Shown in pieces: positions 1 to 7,179 of a DNA stretch of 64,000 nucleotides; the first letter of the stretch is position 1; the number at the start of each line of letters is the position of its first letter. The translations under genes and the position numbers were made by a program. The stretch lies in contig NZ_CP079946.1 of NCBI RefSeq assembly GCF_019968905.1, positions 434,001 through 498,000 on the forward strand, written 5' to 3'. The notes under the pieces were generated by a model. That model was not told the origin of the DNA. It saw only the letters and a program-made list of their open reading frames with translations, and made no database searches. Source of the DNA: Corallococcus sp. EGB (GTDB lineage: Bacteria > Myxococcota > Myxococcia > Myxococcales > Myxococcaceae).

Positions 1-268
1 GGGTGGCGCCCGCGCCCGACACGACGATGACGGGCAGGTTCTTCAGGCGCGGCTCCTTCTGCACGCGCTCCATCAGCTCCCAGCCGCTCATCACCGGCAT
101 CATCAGGTCCAGCAGCATCACGTCCGGCAAGGGGCCGCGCCGCAGGCGCTCCCATGCGTGCAGGCCGTTGCCGGCGACCTCCACGGCGAACCCCTCCAGC
201 GTGAGGAATTCCTCGAGCATCTCACGGCTGTCGACATGGTCTTCCACGAGGAGGATGAGGCTTCGCAT
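1..268 (-). CDS. Response regulator receiver protein (3' end cut by window edge)
   Basis: This is the N-terminal 89 residues of a CheY-like receiver domain; the rest lies outside the window. The start (MRSLILLVEDH) opens directly into beta-1, followed by the acidic pair E-D. The phosphoacceptor is the Asp in the LLDLMMPVMSG segment, and the conserved Ser of beta-4 appears in VIVVSGAG. It would take a phosphoryl group from a histidine kinase in the cytoplasm. Output domain and partner cannot be seen. A second stand-alone-type receiver lies at the other end of the window, but nothing links the two. Confidence 0.85.
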   Translation of the reverse strand, partial: MRSLILLVEDHVDSREMLEEFLTLEGFAVEVAGNGLHAWERLRRGPLPDVMLLDLMMPVMSGWELMERVQKEPRLKNLPVIVVSGAGAT

Positions 269-510
269 GGCACCCGGGAGCCTCCCCCCGTCCGGCCCCT
301 GTCGCAAAGTCCTCGTGTCCAGGGAACGTCCAACCCTGGACGGAAGGCCATTGGCAATGTGAAGCCCGCGCCATTGTGGGGGCCTTGGAGGGCAGGTGGC
401 CGGCCAGGCGTTGAAGCCAACCCCCTGAAAAGTGGAGGGGGCCTCCCCCTTCCGGGCGCTGGGGGCGCGGAAGGCGAAGGCCCCACCGGAGACCGTCATC
501 CAGGGGTTGT

Positions 511-1215
511 TCAGCCCCGGTACTGGTGCACGGACATGATGGGGTAGTTCATCGACGAGTAGCTGATGCGCTGCGAGCCGTCCGAGTTCACGTTGTTGGA
601 GCCGATGAACTGGGGCTTGCCGTCCTTCCAGCCCGCGAACATCACCACGTGCTCGCCGCTGCCCACCTTCATGCAGACGACGTCGCCGGGCTTGGCGTCC
701 TTGAGGCTCACGCGCTGGAAGTTCGGGTCGCGGTCCAGGTTCGACTGGAGCGTCATCACGGACGCGCTGTGCTGGCTGTTCTTGATCTGCCCGGCCTGCT
801 CCAGGCACGCGGAGACGAAGTTGGCGCAGTTCACGTTGTTGGGGACCCAGTCCTCCATGTCCGCGCCCACGCCGGTCGTCTCGTACTTCAGCGAACCGGC
901 GTTCTTGCCCAGGTGTGACACCGCGATGTCGTACGGGCTGCCGCCGGGGCCGCGAGTGGCCGGGCCCGCGCCGCCCGTTGGCGCCATCACGTCGCCCGCG
1001 CCGCTGTTGCCGCTGGACCCGCTGGACCCGCCGCGCAAGCCCTGGGCGCCGGACTCGAAGCTGTCGCGCGAGCCGGGGATGTTCAGCGTCGTGCCCGCGT
1101 AGATGAGGTCCTTGTTGGTGATCTGCGGGTTGGCCTTCATCAGCGAGTCCACGGACGTGCCGTAACGCTGGGCCAGGGCAGAGAGGGTGTCACCGGACTG
1201 GATGCGGTAGCTCAT
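511..1215 (-). CDS. LysM domain protein with C-terminal NlpC/P60- or CHAP-like hydrolase
   Basis: A 234-residue protein. A LysM motif fills residues 2-48 (SYRIQSGDTL to TLNIPG) and should bind peptidoglycan or another GlcNAc polymer. A Gly/Ser-rich linker runs to about residue 95. The C-terminal domain resembles papain-fold amidases: Cys130 in the NVNCANFV segment and His189 in GEHVVMF are the likely catalytic pair. No signal peptide is seen, so it may act on the envelope after lysis or leave by another route. The start at 1215 puts LysM at the very N-terminus; an in-frame start 20 codons upstream adds only non-conserved sequence. NlpC/P60, CHAP and amidase_6 are all possible for the C-terminal domain. 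Confidence 0.75.
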   Translation of the reverse strand: MSYRIQSGDTLSALAQRYGTSVDSLMKANPQITNKDLIYAGTTLNIPGSRDSFESGAQGLRGGSSGSSGNSGAGDVMAPTGGAGPATRGPGGSPYDIAVSHLGKNAGSLKYETTGVGADMEDWVPNNVNCANFVSACLEQAGQIKNSQHSASVMTLQSNLDRDPNFQRVSLKDAKPGDVVCMKVGSGEHVVMFAGWKDGKPQFIGSNNVNSDGSQRISYSSMNYPIMSVHQYRG

Positions 1216-1525
1216 GGGAGGCTCCGAGAGGGGAGCAGTGACCCGACCGCGGTCACCGACTGCGATTGTTTCCATTCTCGGTATTCAAGAACCGGGGTTG
1301 CGTCCCCCCACCTGCTTTTCACGCCAGGCACGCACATGTGGGCGAGCTGGCGCACCCGAAGTGGAATCCAGGCTGGAGCCGGGCGAGCACCGGCGAATGG
1401 GGACCCGGAGCGGGGCCTGGCGCGGTGCGTAATTCCCGGGGGATTTCGCGGCGCGGACCGTCGTGCTTCTGACGGGCGATGCGGCGCGCTTGAACGGGTG
1501 GGGGAGGCCCGCGCATGGTGGCGGG
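1216..1525. other. Intergenic region between divergent genes
   Basis: About 310 bases separate the divergently read LysM and TIGR00300-type genes, so both promoters should lie here. The part near 1263-1305 is less GC-rich than its surroundings. I could not find a convincing -35/-10 pair, terminator or small gene. Confidence 0.4.
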
Positions 1526-2629
1526 GTGACGACCATTGCTCATCCCGACTTCACGGCGGCGCGGTTCGCCAGCTTCCCGGACGCGCGCTTCACCCCGGCA
1601 CCGGCGGACGGTGTGCTGCCGGAGGGCTTCTTCACGACGACGAACCTGCCCACGTACGTGCGGATGGACGGGCGGTGGCGGATGCCGCGCGAGCCGCGCA
1701 TGGACGGCGCGCTGGTGCTGGACGCGCAGGGCGAGCTCTGGGTGCGCGAGGGCCGCCGGGTGCGTGCGGGCGAGCGGGTGGTGGTGGGCAAGGCGGAGGA
1801 CGGCAGCGAGGGCGTCTACGTGAACATGGCCTACCTGTCGGAGGGCGGGGAGGGCGAGTTCAAGTTCATGACGAGCGAGGTCTCGCGCGAGAAGCCCATC
1901 GACTACGCGCACATGGCGCGGCTGTTGGTGGAGGAGCGCGAGCGGGGCGGCTATCCCATCTGGGTGACGGGGCCGGCGCTGGTGCACTCGCGGGCGCGGG
2001 CGGACATGACGTGGTTCGTGGAGAACGGCTTCGTGGGGGCGCTGCTCGCGGGCAACGCGGTGGCGGTGCACGACATCGAGGCATCCATCTACGGCACGAC
2101 GCTGGGGATGAGCGGCGCGGGCGAGGCGACGTCGGGCGGGCACGGGCTGCACATGCGCGCCATCAACCGGGTGCGGCAGGCGGGCTCCATCGCGAAGGCG
2201 GTGGAGGCGGGCGTCATCACCAACGGCATCATGCACGCGTGCGTGAAGCACGGGGTGCCGTTCGTGCTGACGGGGTCCATCCGGGATGACGGGCCGTTGC
2301 CGGACGTGGTGACGGACAACCTGGCGGCGCAGGACGCGATGCGCCGGCACGCGGTGAAGGCGACGATGGCGGTGCTGGTGGCCACGGCGCTGCACGCCAT
2401 CGCGACGGGGAACATGCTGCCGGCGTTCGTGACGGAGAAGGACGGAAGCCTGCGGGAGCTGCCCACCATCTGCGTGGACTCGTCCGAGTTCGTGGTGAGC
2501 AAGCTGAAGGACCGCGGCACGCATCAGGCCTTCGGCGTGGTGACGAACGCGCAGGACTTCATGCACATCCTGCGGCTGTACGTGGAGCGTGAGCTGGCCG
2601 CGCGAGGCACGGCGCCGAAGCCGGCCTGA
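1526..2629 (+). CDS. TIGR00300-family protein, ArgZ/ornithine cyclodeaminase-like
   Basis: A 367-residue protein that, from memory of the family, matches TIGR00300/LOR-SDH proteins: archaeal ornithine cyclodeaminases and the C-terminal part of cyanobacterial ArgZ/AgrE. Recognisable blocks are TTNLPTYVRMDG near the N-terminus, FKFMTSEVSREKP, the WVTGPALVHSRARAD block, and a nucleotide-binding-like region around VHDIEASIYGTTLGMS. Expected chemistry is NAD-dependent deamination of ornithine to proline or related arginine catabolism, in the cytoplasm. The N-terminal arginine dihydrolase module of ArgZ is absent. The GTG at 1526 is chosen because upstream codons look non-conserved; an in-frame GTG at 1463 would add 21 residues. 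Confidence 0.75.
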   Translation: MTTIAHPDFTAARFASFPDARFTPAPADGVLPEGFFTTTNLPTYVRMDGRWRMPREPRMDGALVLDAQGELWVREGRRVRAGERVVVGKAEDGSEGVYVNMAYLSEGGEGEFKFMTSEVSREKPIDYAHMARLLVEERERGGYPIWVTGPALVHSRARADMTWFVENGFVGALLAGNAVAVHDIEASIYGTTLGMSGAGEATSGGHGLHMRAINRVRQAGSIAKAVEAGVITNGIMHACVKHGVPFVLTGSIRDDGPLPDVVTDNLAAQDAMRRHAVKATMAVLVATALHAIATGNMLPAFVTEKDGSLRELPTICVDSSEFVVSKLKDRGTHQAFGVVTNAQDFMHILRLYVERELAARGTAPKPA

Positions 2630-2634
2630 AGCCT

Positions 2635-4305
2635 TCAGCGCTGACTGAGGGCCGGAGCGGAGACGGCCTTCCAGGTGGCGCTCGACAGCCCGCCCTCGGT
2701 GCCGAAGAGGGCGGAGTCTCCGTCGGGGAGCACCGCGTACACGCGAGGGTCGGCCAGCTTCGGCAGGGCGCGCGTCTCCCCCGTGGCCGCGTCGAAGTAC
2801 GACGCGCCGAGCAGCGTGCCCACCAGCGCCCCACCGGGCACGAGCGCGGCGGAGACGATGGCCGGGGAGGGCAGGCCGGACGCGGTGCGCACGCGCGTCC
2901 ACTTCGCGCCGTCGAAGTAGTTGAAGCCGTCCTGGCAGGTGCCCGCGACCGCGCGTCCCTGCGAGTCGATGGACAGCGCGGTGATCCAGTTGTCGGTGAG
3001 GTCGCGGCCGTCGTGGAAGCGCTGCCACTTCTCACCGTCCCAGCGCGTGAGGCCGCGGTCCTCGCTGCCCATCCACAGGAAGCGGCCCGAGGCTTCGCCG
3101 ACGGACGGATGCTTGCTCCACTCCTTGGGCAACGGCAGCCGCTTCACCAGCGACAGGGGCGACGTGCCGGGCGTGACCAGGGACGTGCCCCGGCCATCCA
3201 CCAGCGCGATGCCGTCATCCATCTGGGACACGTTGAGCACGGACAGCTTTCCCAATGCCACGGGGTTGCGAGCCCCGTATGCGATTTGCGTCCACGTCTT
3301 CCCGTCATGGAAGCCCAGGCCATACGTGGTCGCGACGTAGAGGTTCGGTCCATCGCTGGTGATGCCCAGCACCTGGTCGCTGGGAAGTGAAGGTGAACGG
3401 ACGGTCTGCCACCTTCCGTCACCACGCTGGATGCAGATGCCCCGGTCGAACGTGCCCGCCACCAACTGGCCCTGATGCCGGGCGAGTGCGGTGATGTGAT
3501 TGCCGCACAGTTGCCCGGTGGGCGTGACGCGCTGCCAGCCCTTCTTCCCCTGGAAGAACACGCCAGAGGTCCGCGTGCCCGCCCAGCCATCGCGCAGCAC
3601 GGTGGCGCCCTTGGGGACGCTCACGGCCTGGAGTGGCACGGACTCCGTCTCCCACGCGTGGACTTCACCGCGGCTGCCCACGATGCGCACGCCCTGCTCC
3701 GTCACCGTGAAGGACAGCGGCCCGGTGGGCACGTCGCGCAGCGCGGAGAGCCGGCCGGTGGCGCTGATGGAGAACGCGCCCTCGGTGGTGCCCACGTCCA
3801 CGCCGTCGCGAGTGTCCGAGATGAAGCGCACCGGCCCTGGCAGCGACCACGCGCGCTCGCTGCCCAGCTCGAACACGCGCCCCTCCGCCGTGCCCGCGAA
3901 GCGCGGTGAGAACGCCGTGTACGTGGCGCCCGGCGTAAGCACGGCGGCCAGCGACTCCAGCCGGCTCACGTAGTCCGGAGTGCTCGCGTCGTCGGCGGGA
4001 GGCAGCGCCTGCCAGCGCACGTCCAGCACGGGAGTCACCTGGAAGCGCACGTCCAGCGACACGAGCCCTTCATCCGTGGCGACGAAGAGCCGGTCGCCCG
4101 TGGACTCCAGCGCGCGGCAGAAGTGGCTGGGCAGCCCGTCCTCCACCGTGAGCACGCGCACCGGACGGCCCGCGGGCGTGAACAGCTCCAGGCCGCCTTC
4201 GGTGCACGCGACGACGTGGCCGCCGAACGGCTCCAGGTCGTGCACGGTCTCGGTGTTGGTGACGGTGGCGGCCAGGGTCAGCGCGGTGAGGGTGGAGAGC
4301 ATCAT
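2635..4305 (-). CDS. Exported beta-propeller (two-component-propeller-like) protein
   Basis: A protein of about 556 residues with a short hydrophobic export signal (MMLSTLTALTLAA). The rest is repeats of the form 'G-x-L-x-V-A-T-x-x-G-L-x-x-x-D', for example DRLFVATDEGLVSLD, GQLVAGTFDRGICI, PNLYVATTYGLGFHD and ALFGTEGGL. These resemble the blades of seven-bladed two-component-regulator propellers. No kinase or membrane domain follows, so it is probably a periplasmic sensor or binding protein rather than a full hybrid kinase. Two adjacent ATGs (4305 and 4302) sit 3' of a GGTGGAG ribosome-binding site. It converges on the TIGR00300-type gene with a gap of only 5 bases. Confidence 0.65.
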   Translation of the reverse strand: MMLSTLTALTLAATVTNTETVHDLEPFGGHVVACTEGGLELFTPAGRPVRVLTVEDGLPSHFCRALESTGDRLFVATDEGLVSLDVRFQVTPVLDVRWQALPPADDASTPDYVSRLESLAAVLTPGATYTAFSPRFAGTAEGRVFELGSERAWSLPGPVRFISDTRDGVDVGTTEGAFSISATGRLSALRDVPTGPLSFTVTEQGVRIVGSRGEVHAWETESVPLQAVSVPKGATVLRDGWAGTRTSGVFFQGKKGWQRVTPTGQLCGNHITALARHQGQLVAGTFDRGICIQRGDGRWQTVRSPSLPSDQVLGITSDGPNLYVATTYGLGFHDGKTWTQIAYGARNPVALGKLSVLNVSQMDDGIALVDGRGTSLVTPGTSPLSLVKRLPLPKEWSKHPSVGEASGRFLWMGSEDRGLTRWDGEKWQRFHDGRDLTDNWITALSIDSQGRAVAGTCQDGFNYFDGAKWTRVRTASGLPSPAIVSAALVPGGALVGTLLGASYFDAATGETRALPKLADPRVYAVLPDGDSALFGTEGGLSSATWKAVSAPALSQR

Positions 4306-4500
4306 GCTCCACCCCCATTGCGAACTCCGGGCCAGCCCGGTGTGTCTCCCTGGAGCCACACCCGCGGCGGATCCGCCGACACAGGGGATGGACCGACTGG
4401 CTTTGGTCGAGCTCGGGCCGATGATGAGCTACCAGGTCTCCGATGACGACGGGGCCCATCGCTCGTCGACAGAGGGCGGGGCCAGGCTATTCATCGTGGA

Positions 4501-5163
4501 CTAGCGCGCGCTGCCCGCCGGGACCCCGAGGCGCTGCTCATAGGCCTCCAGCGCTCGCCGCCACGCGGGCCGTGCCTCACAGCGCTCGCGATAGGCGGAG
4601 ACCCGGGGGAATCCCTCGAGCACGCCCGCGTTGCGCACCTCGCGCAGCACCGTGGTCATCAGGATGTCCGCCACGGTGAATGCCTCGCCGGTGAGGTACG
4701 GACGCTCCCGGAGCCAGGCCTCGAGCGTGGTCAGGTGGTGCTCGGCGTACTTCACCAGCCCGGGACGCCGCTGCGCGCCGGTGGGGTCGGCGTCGCCGAG
4801 CAGGTCGACCATGATCAACTGGGACATGGGGAGCTCCACGGTGGTGAGCGCGGCGAAGCACCAGCGCGTCACCTGGGCGCGGCCCTGGAAGTCCGTGGGC
4901 ATCAACTGGCCCGTCTTCTCCGCCAGGTACAGCAGGATCGCGCCCGTCTCGGTGAGCACGAAACCGTCGTCATCGAGCACCGGCACCTGACAGAAGGGGT
5001 TCAGCTGCCGGTACGCCTCTTCCCGGGTTTCCCCCGCGGGATGATCCACGCCGTGCACCCGGTAGGGCACACCCAGCTCCTCGAGCATCCAGAGGACGCG
5101 CAAGTCGCGCGTGAGCCCTACGACCTTCGAATGGACGCGGCCAAAGCCATACAGGGTGATCAT
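4501..5163 (-). CDS. Glutathione S-transferase family protein
   Basis: A 220-residue cytosolic GST-fold protein. The N-terminal thioredoxin-like half (residues 1-80) carries the typical cis-Pro stretch NPFCQVPVLDDD and the glutathione-contact motif LTETGAILLYLAEK. The C-terminal half is all-helical, with the family N-capping motif around FTVADILM. It would conjugate glutathione or a similar thiol to an electrophile; the substrate is unknown. The start at 5163 (MITLYGFG) leads straight into beta-1, while the frame upstream is arginine-rich and not GST-like. It lies about 100 bases downstream of the acyl-CoA dehydrogenase in the same direction and may be co-transcribed with it. Confidence 0.85.
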   Translation of the reverse strand: MITLYGFGRVHSKVVGLTRDLRVLWMLEELGVPYRVHGVDHPAGETREEAYRQLNPFCQVPVLDDDGFVLTETGAILLYLAEKTGQLMPTDFQGRAQVTRWCFAALTTVELPMSQLIMVDLLGDADPTGAQRRPGLVKYAEHHLTTLEAWLRERPYLTGEAFTVADILMTTVLREVRNAGVLEGFPRVSAYRERCEARPAWRRALEAYEQRLGVPAGSAR

Positions 5164-5263
5164 CCCGGCATTGTCGATGCCGTGCCGGACCCTGTCGAGG
5201 CGGAACCGGCGGGGGGCGGCGCGCTCCACGAAGCGCTCCAAGACGCGCGCCGCCAACGCGCCG

Positions 5264-7078
5264 CTAGAACGACTCTTCCGCCAGGTCCATCAGGTCCAGG
5301 TTGCCGTTCTCCACCATGCGCGCGGCGTGCGCGATGCCGGGCAGGACCTCGTGGCAGTACCAGCGGGCGCTGGCCACCTTGCCATCGTAGAAGGCCTTGT
5401 CACCGGGGTTGGTCTTCGTGCGCTCCAGCGCCACCGCGGCGTGGCGCACCAGCAGCCAGCCGATGATGACCTCCGCCACGGCGAACAGCACGCGGTTGCC
5501 CTGGAAGCCCACGTGGTAGACGGACTCGCCCAGCTTGCCCATCAGCGTGCCGAGCAGCGTCTGCAGGTGGCCCACCGCCTCGCCCAGCGCGGCGCGCTCG
5601 CGAGCCAGCTCCGGACCGCCCTCGTCGCCGTCCGCCGTCGCGCGGACTCGCTCCAGCAGCCCCATCAGCGTCGCGCCGCCATCGCGCGCCACCTTGCGCA
5701 TCAGCAGGTCCAGCGCCTGGATGTGCGTGGTGCCCTCGTAGAGCGAGTCGATCTTCTGGTCCCGGATGTACTGCTCGACGGGGTAGTCCGTCAGGAAGCC
5801 CGAACCGCCGTGCACCTGGAGCGACAGGGACAACAGCTCATATGCCTTCTCCGAGCTGTACCCCTTCACCAGCGGCAGCAGCATGTCGTTGAGCACGTCC
5901 GCCTCGCCCGCCGCCGTGGAGCGGTGGCCGCCCTGCAACTCGACCTGGTCCTGCACGGACGCGGTGAACAGGGCCAGCGCGCGCAGGCCCTCCGCGTGCG
6001 CCTTCTGCGCCATCAGCATGCGGCGCACGTCCGGGTGCTGGAGGATGTTCACGCGCGGCGCCGACTTGTCGCGCGCCTTCGCCAGGTCGCTGCCCTGCAC
6101 GCGGTCCTTCGCGAACGACAGCGCGCGGAAGTAGCCCGCGGACAGCGCGGCCATGGACTTCAGGCCCACCGCCATGCGCGCGTTCTCGATGATGTGGAAC
6201 ATCTGCCGGATGCCGTCGTGCACCTCCCCCAGCAGGAGGCCGCGCGTGGGCTTGCCGTCGCCGAACGTCAGCTCGCACGTGACGGACCCCTTCAGGCCCA
6301 TCTTCTTCTCCAGCTTGGTGCACACGACGTTGTTGTGCGCGCCCAGGCTGCCGTCCTCGTTCACCCAGTACTTGGGCACCACGAACAGGGACAGGCCCTT
6401 GGTGCCCGGCGCCGCGCCTTCCGGACGCGCCAGCACCATGTGGATGATGTTCTCCGCGATGTCCGACTCGCCGTTGGTGATGAAGCGCTTGACGCCTTCA
6501 ATCTCCCAGACGTCGCCGTCCACGTGGCGGGCCTTGGTGCGCGCGGCGCCCACGTCGCTGCCCGCGTCCGGCTCCGTCAGCACCATGGAGCCGCTCCAGC
6601 GCTTGTCCAGGATGTGCGGCAGGAAGCGCTGCTTCTGCGACTCCGTGCCCAGCTTGTCGATGACGCGCGCCAACAGGTTGCCCAGCGTGAAGAACGCCAG
6701 CGCGGGGTTGGAGCCCAACAGCAGCTCGAACGCGGCCCAGCCGAGCGACGGCGGCGCGCCCAGTCCGCCCAGGTGCGTGGGCGTCTCCAACAGGTGCATG
6801 CCCGCGTCGTAGTAGGCGCCCATCGCGGCCTTGAGGCCGGGGGGCAGCTTCACCTCGCCGTTTTCCAGCTTGGGCGGGTTGTGCTCGGACTCGTCGAAGC
6901 TCTTCGCCAGCTCCTGCGTGCACAGCTGCGCGAACGTCTGCAGCGTCTGCCGGGCCGCCGTCTCGTCCAGGTCCCCGAAGGGCGCCTTGCCCAGCGACGT
7001 GTGGCCGATGTCCAGGAACTCGAAGAGGTTGAACTCAATATCGCGGAGGTTGGGCGTGTAGTGCAGGGACGACGACAT
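5264..7078 (-). CDS. Acyl-CoA dehydrogenase (long FadE-like form)
   Basis: A 604-residue flavoprotein of the larger acyl-CoA dehydrogenase class, longer than the roughly 380 residues of short- and medium-chain enzymes and carrying the extra C-terminal helical domain. Visible blocks are the FAD/substrate motif MVLTEPDAGSDVGAARTKA, the INGxSDIAEN-like ITNGESDIAEN, and the C-terminal LQVHGGSGFLTDYPVEQYIRD segment. DSLYEGTTHIQALDLLMRK follows. It catalyses the first step of beta-oxidation. A GAGGAG ribosome-binding site stands about 7 bases before the ATG. It is the upstream gene of a likely pair with the GST. Confidence 0.92.
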   Translation of the reverse strand: MSSSLHYTPNLRDIEFNLFEFLDIGHTSLGKAPFGDLDETAARQTLQTFAQLCTQELAKSFDESEHNPPKLENGEVKLPPGLKAAMGAYYDAGMHLLETPTHLGGLGAPPSLGWAAFELLLGSNPALAFFTLGNLLARVIDKLGTESQKQRFLPHILDKRWSGSMVLTEPDAGSDVGAARTKARHVDGDVWEIEGVKRFITNGESDIAENIIHMVLARPEGAAPGTKGLSLFVVPKYWVNEDGSLGAHNNVVCTKLEKKMGLKGSVTCELTFGDGKPTRGLLLGEVHDGIRQMFHIIENARMAVGLKSMAALSAGYFRALSFAKDRVQGSDLAKARDKSAPRVNILQHPDVRRMLMAQKAHAEGLRALALFTASVQDQVELQGGHRSTAAGEADVLNDMLLPLVKGYSSEKAYELLSLSLQVHGGSGFLTDYPVEQYIRDQKIDSLYEGTTHIQALDLLMRKVARDGGATLMGLLERVRATADGDEGGPELARERAALGEAVGHLQTLLGTLMGKLGESVYHVGFQGNRVLFAVAEVIIGWLLVRHAAVALERTKTNPGDKAFYDGKVASARWYCHEVLPGIAHAARMVENGNLDLMDLAEESF

Positions 7079-7112
7079 CGAAGGACTCCTCGCGGCCGGG
7101 TGCGAATGCAAC

Positions 7113-7140
7113 GGCCCCGCGCCAGTGAAGGCGCGGGGCC
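7113..7140 (-). terminator. Hairpin terminator after the VIT-VWA gene
   Basis: A perfect 11-base inverted repeat (GGCCCCGCGCC, loop AGTGAA, GGCGCGGGGCC) lies 40 bases past the stop of the minus-strand VIT-VWA gene. The T-tract is weak (GTTGCATT), so termination may be partial or Rho-assisted. Confidence 0.6.
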
Positions 7141-7179
7141 TGAAACGGGCCGCCAGGGTACCCGAGATTGATTCGCGGG

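Noticed and set aside
420-500. Possible GC-rich hairpin past the LysM gene
   Set aside because: The arms do not pair over more than a few bases and there is no T-run.
5111-7171. A 686-codon plus-strand open frame
   Set aside because: It lies antisense to the acyl-CoA dehydrogenase, which has all family motifs; the shadow reads Arg/Gln/Val-rich.
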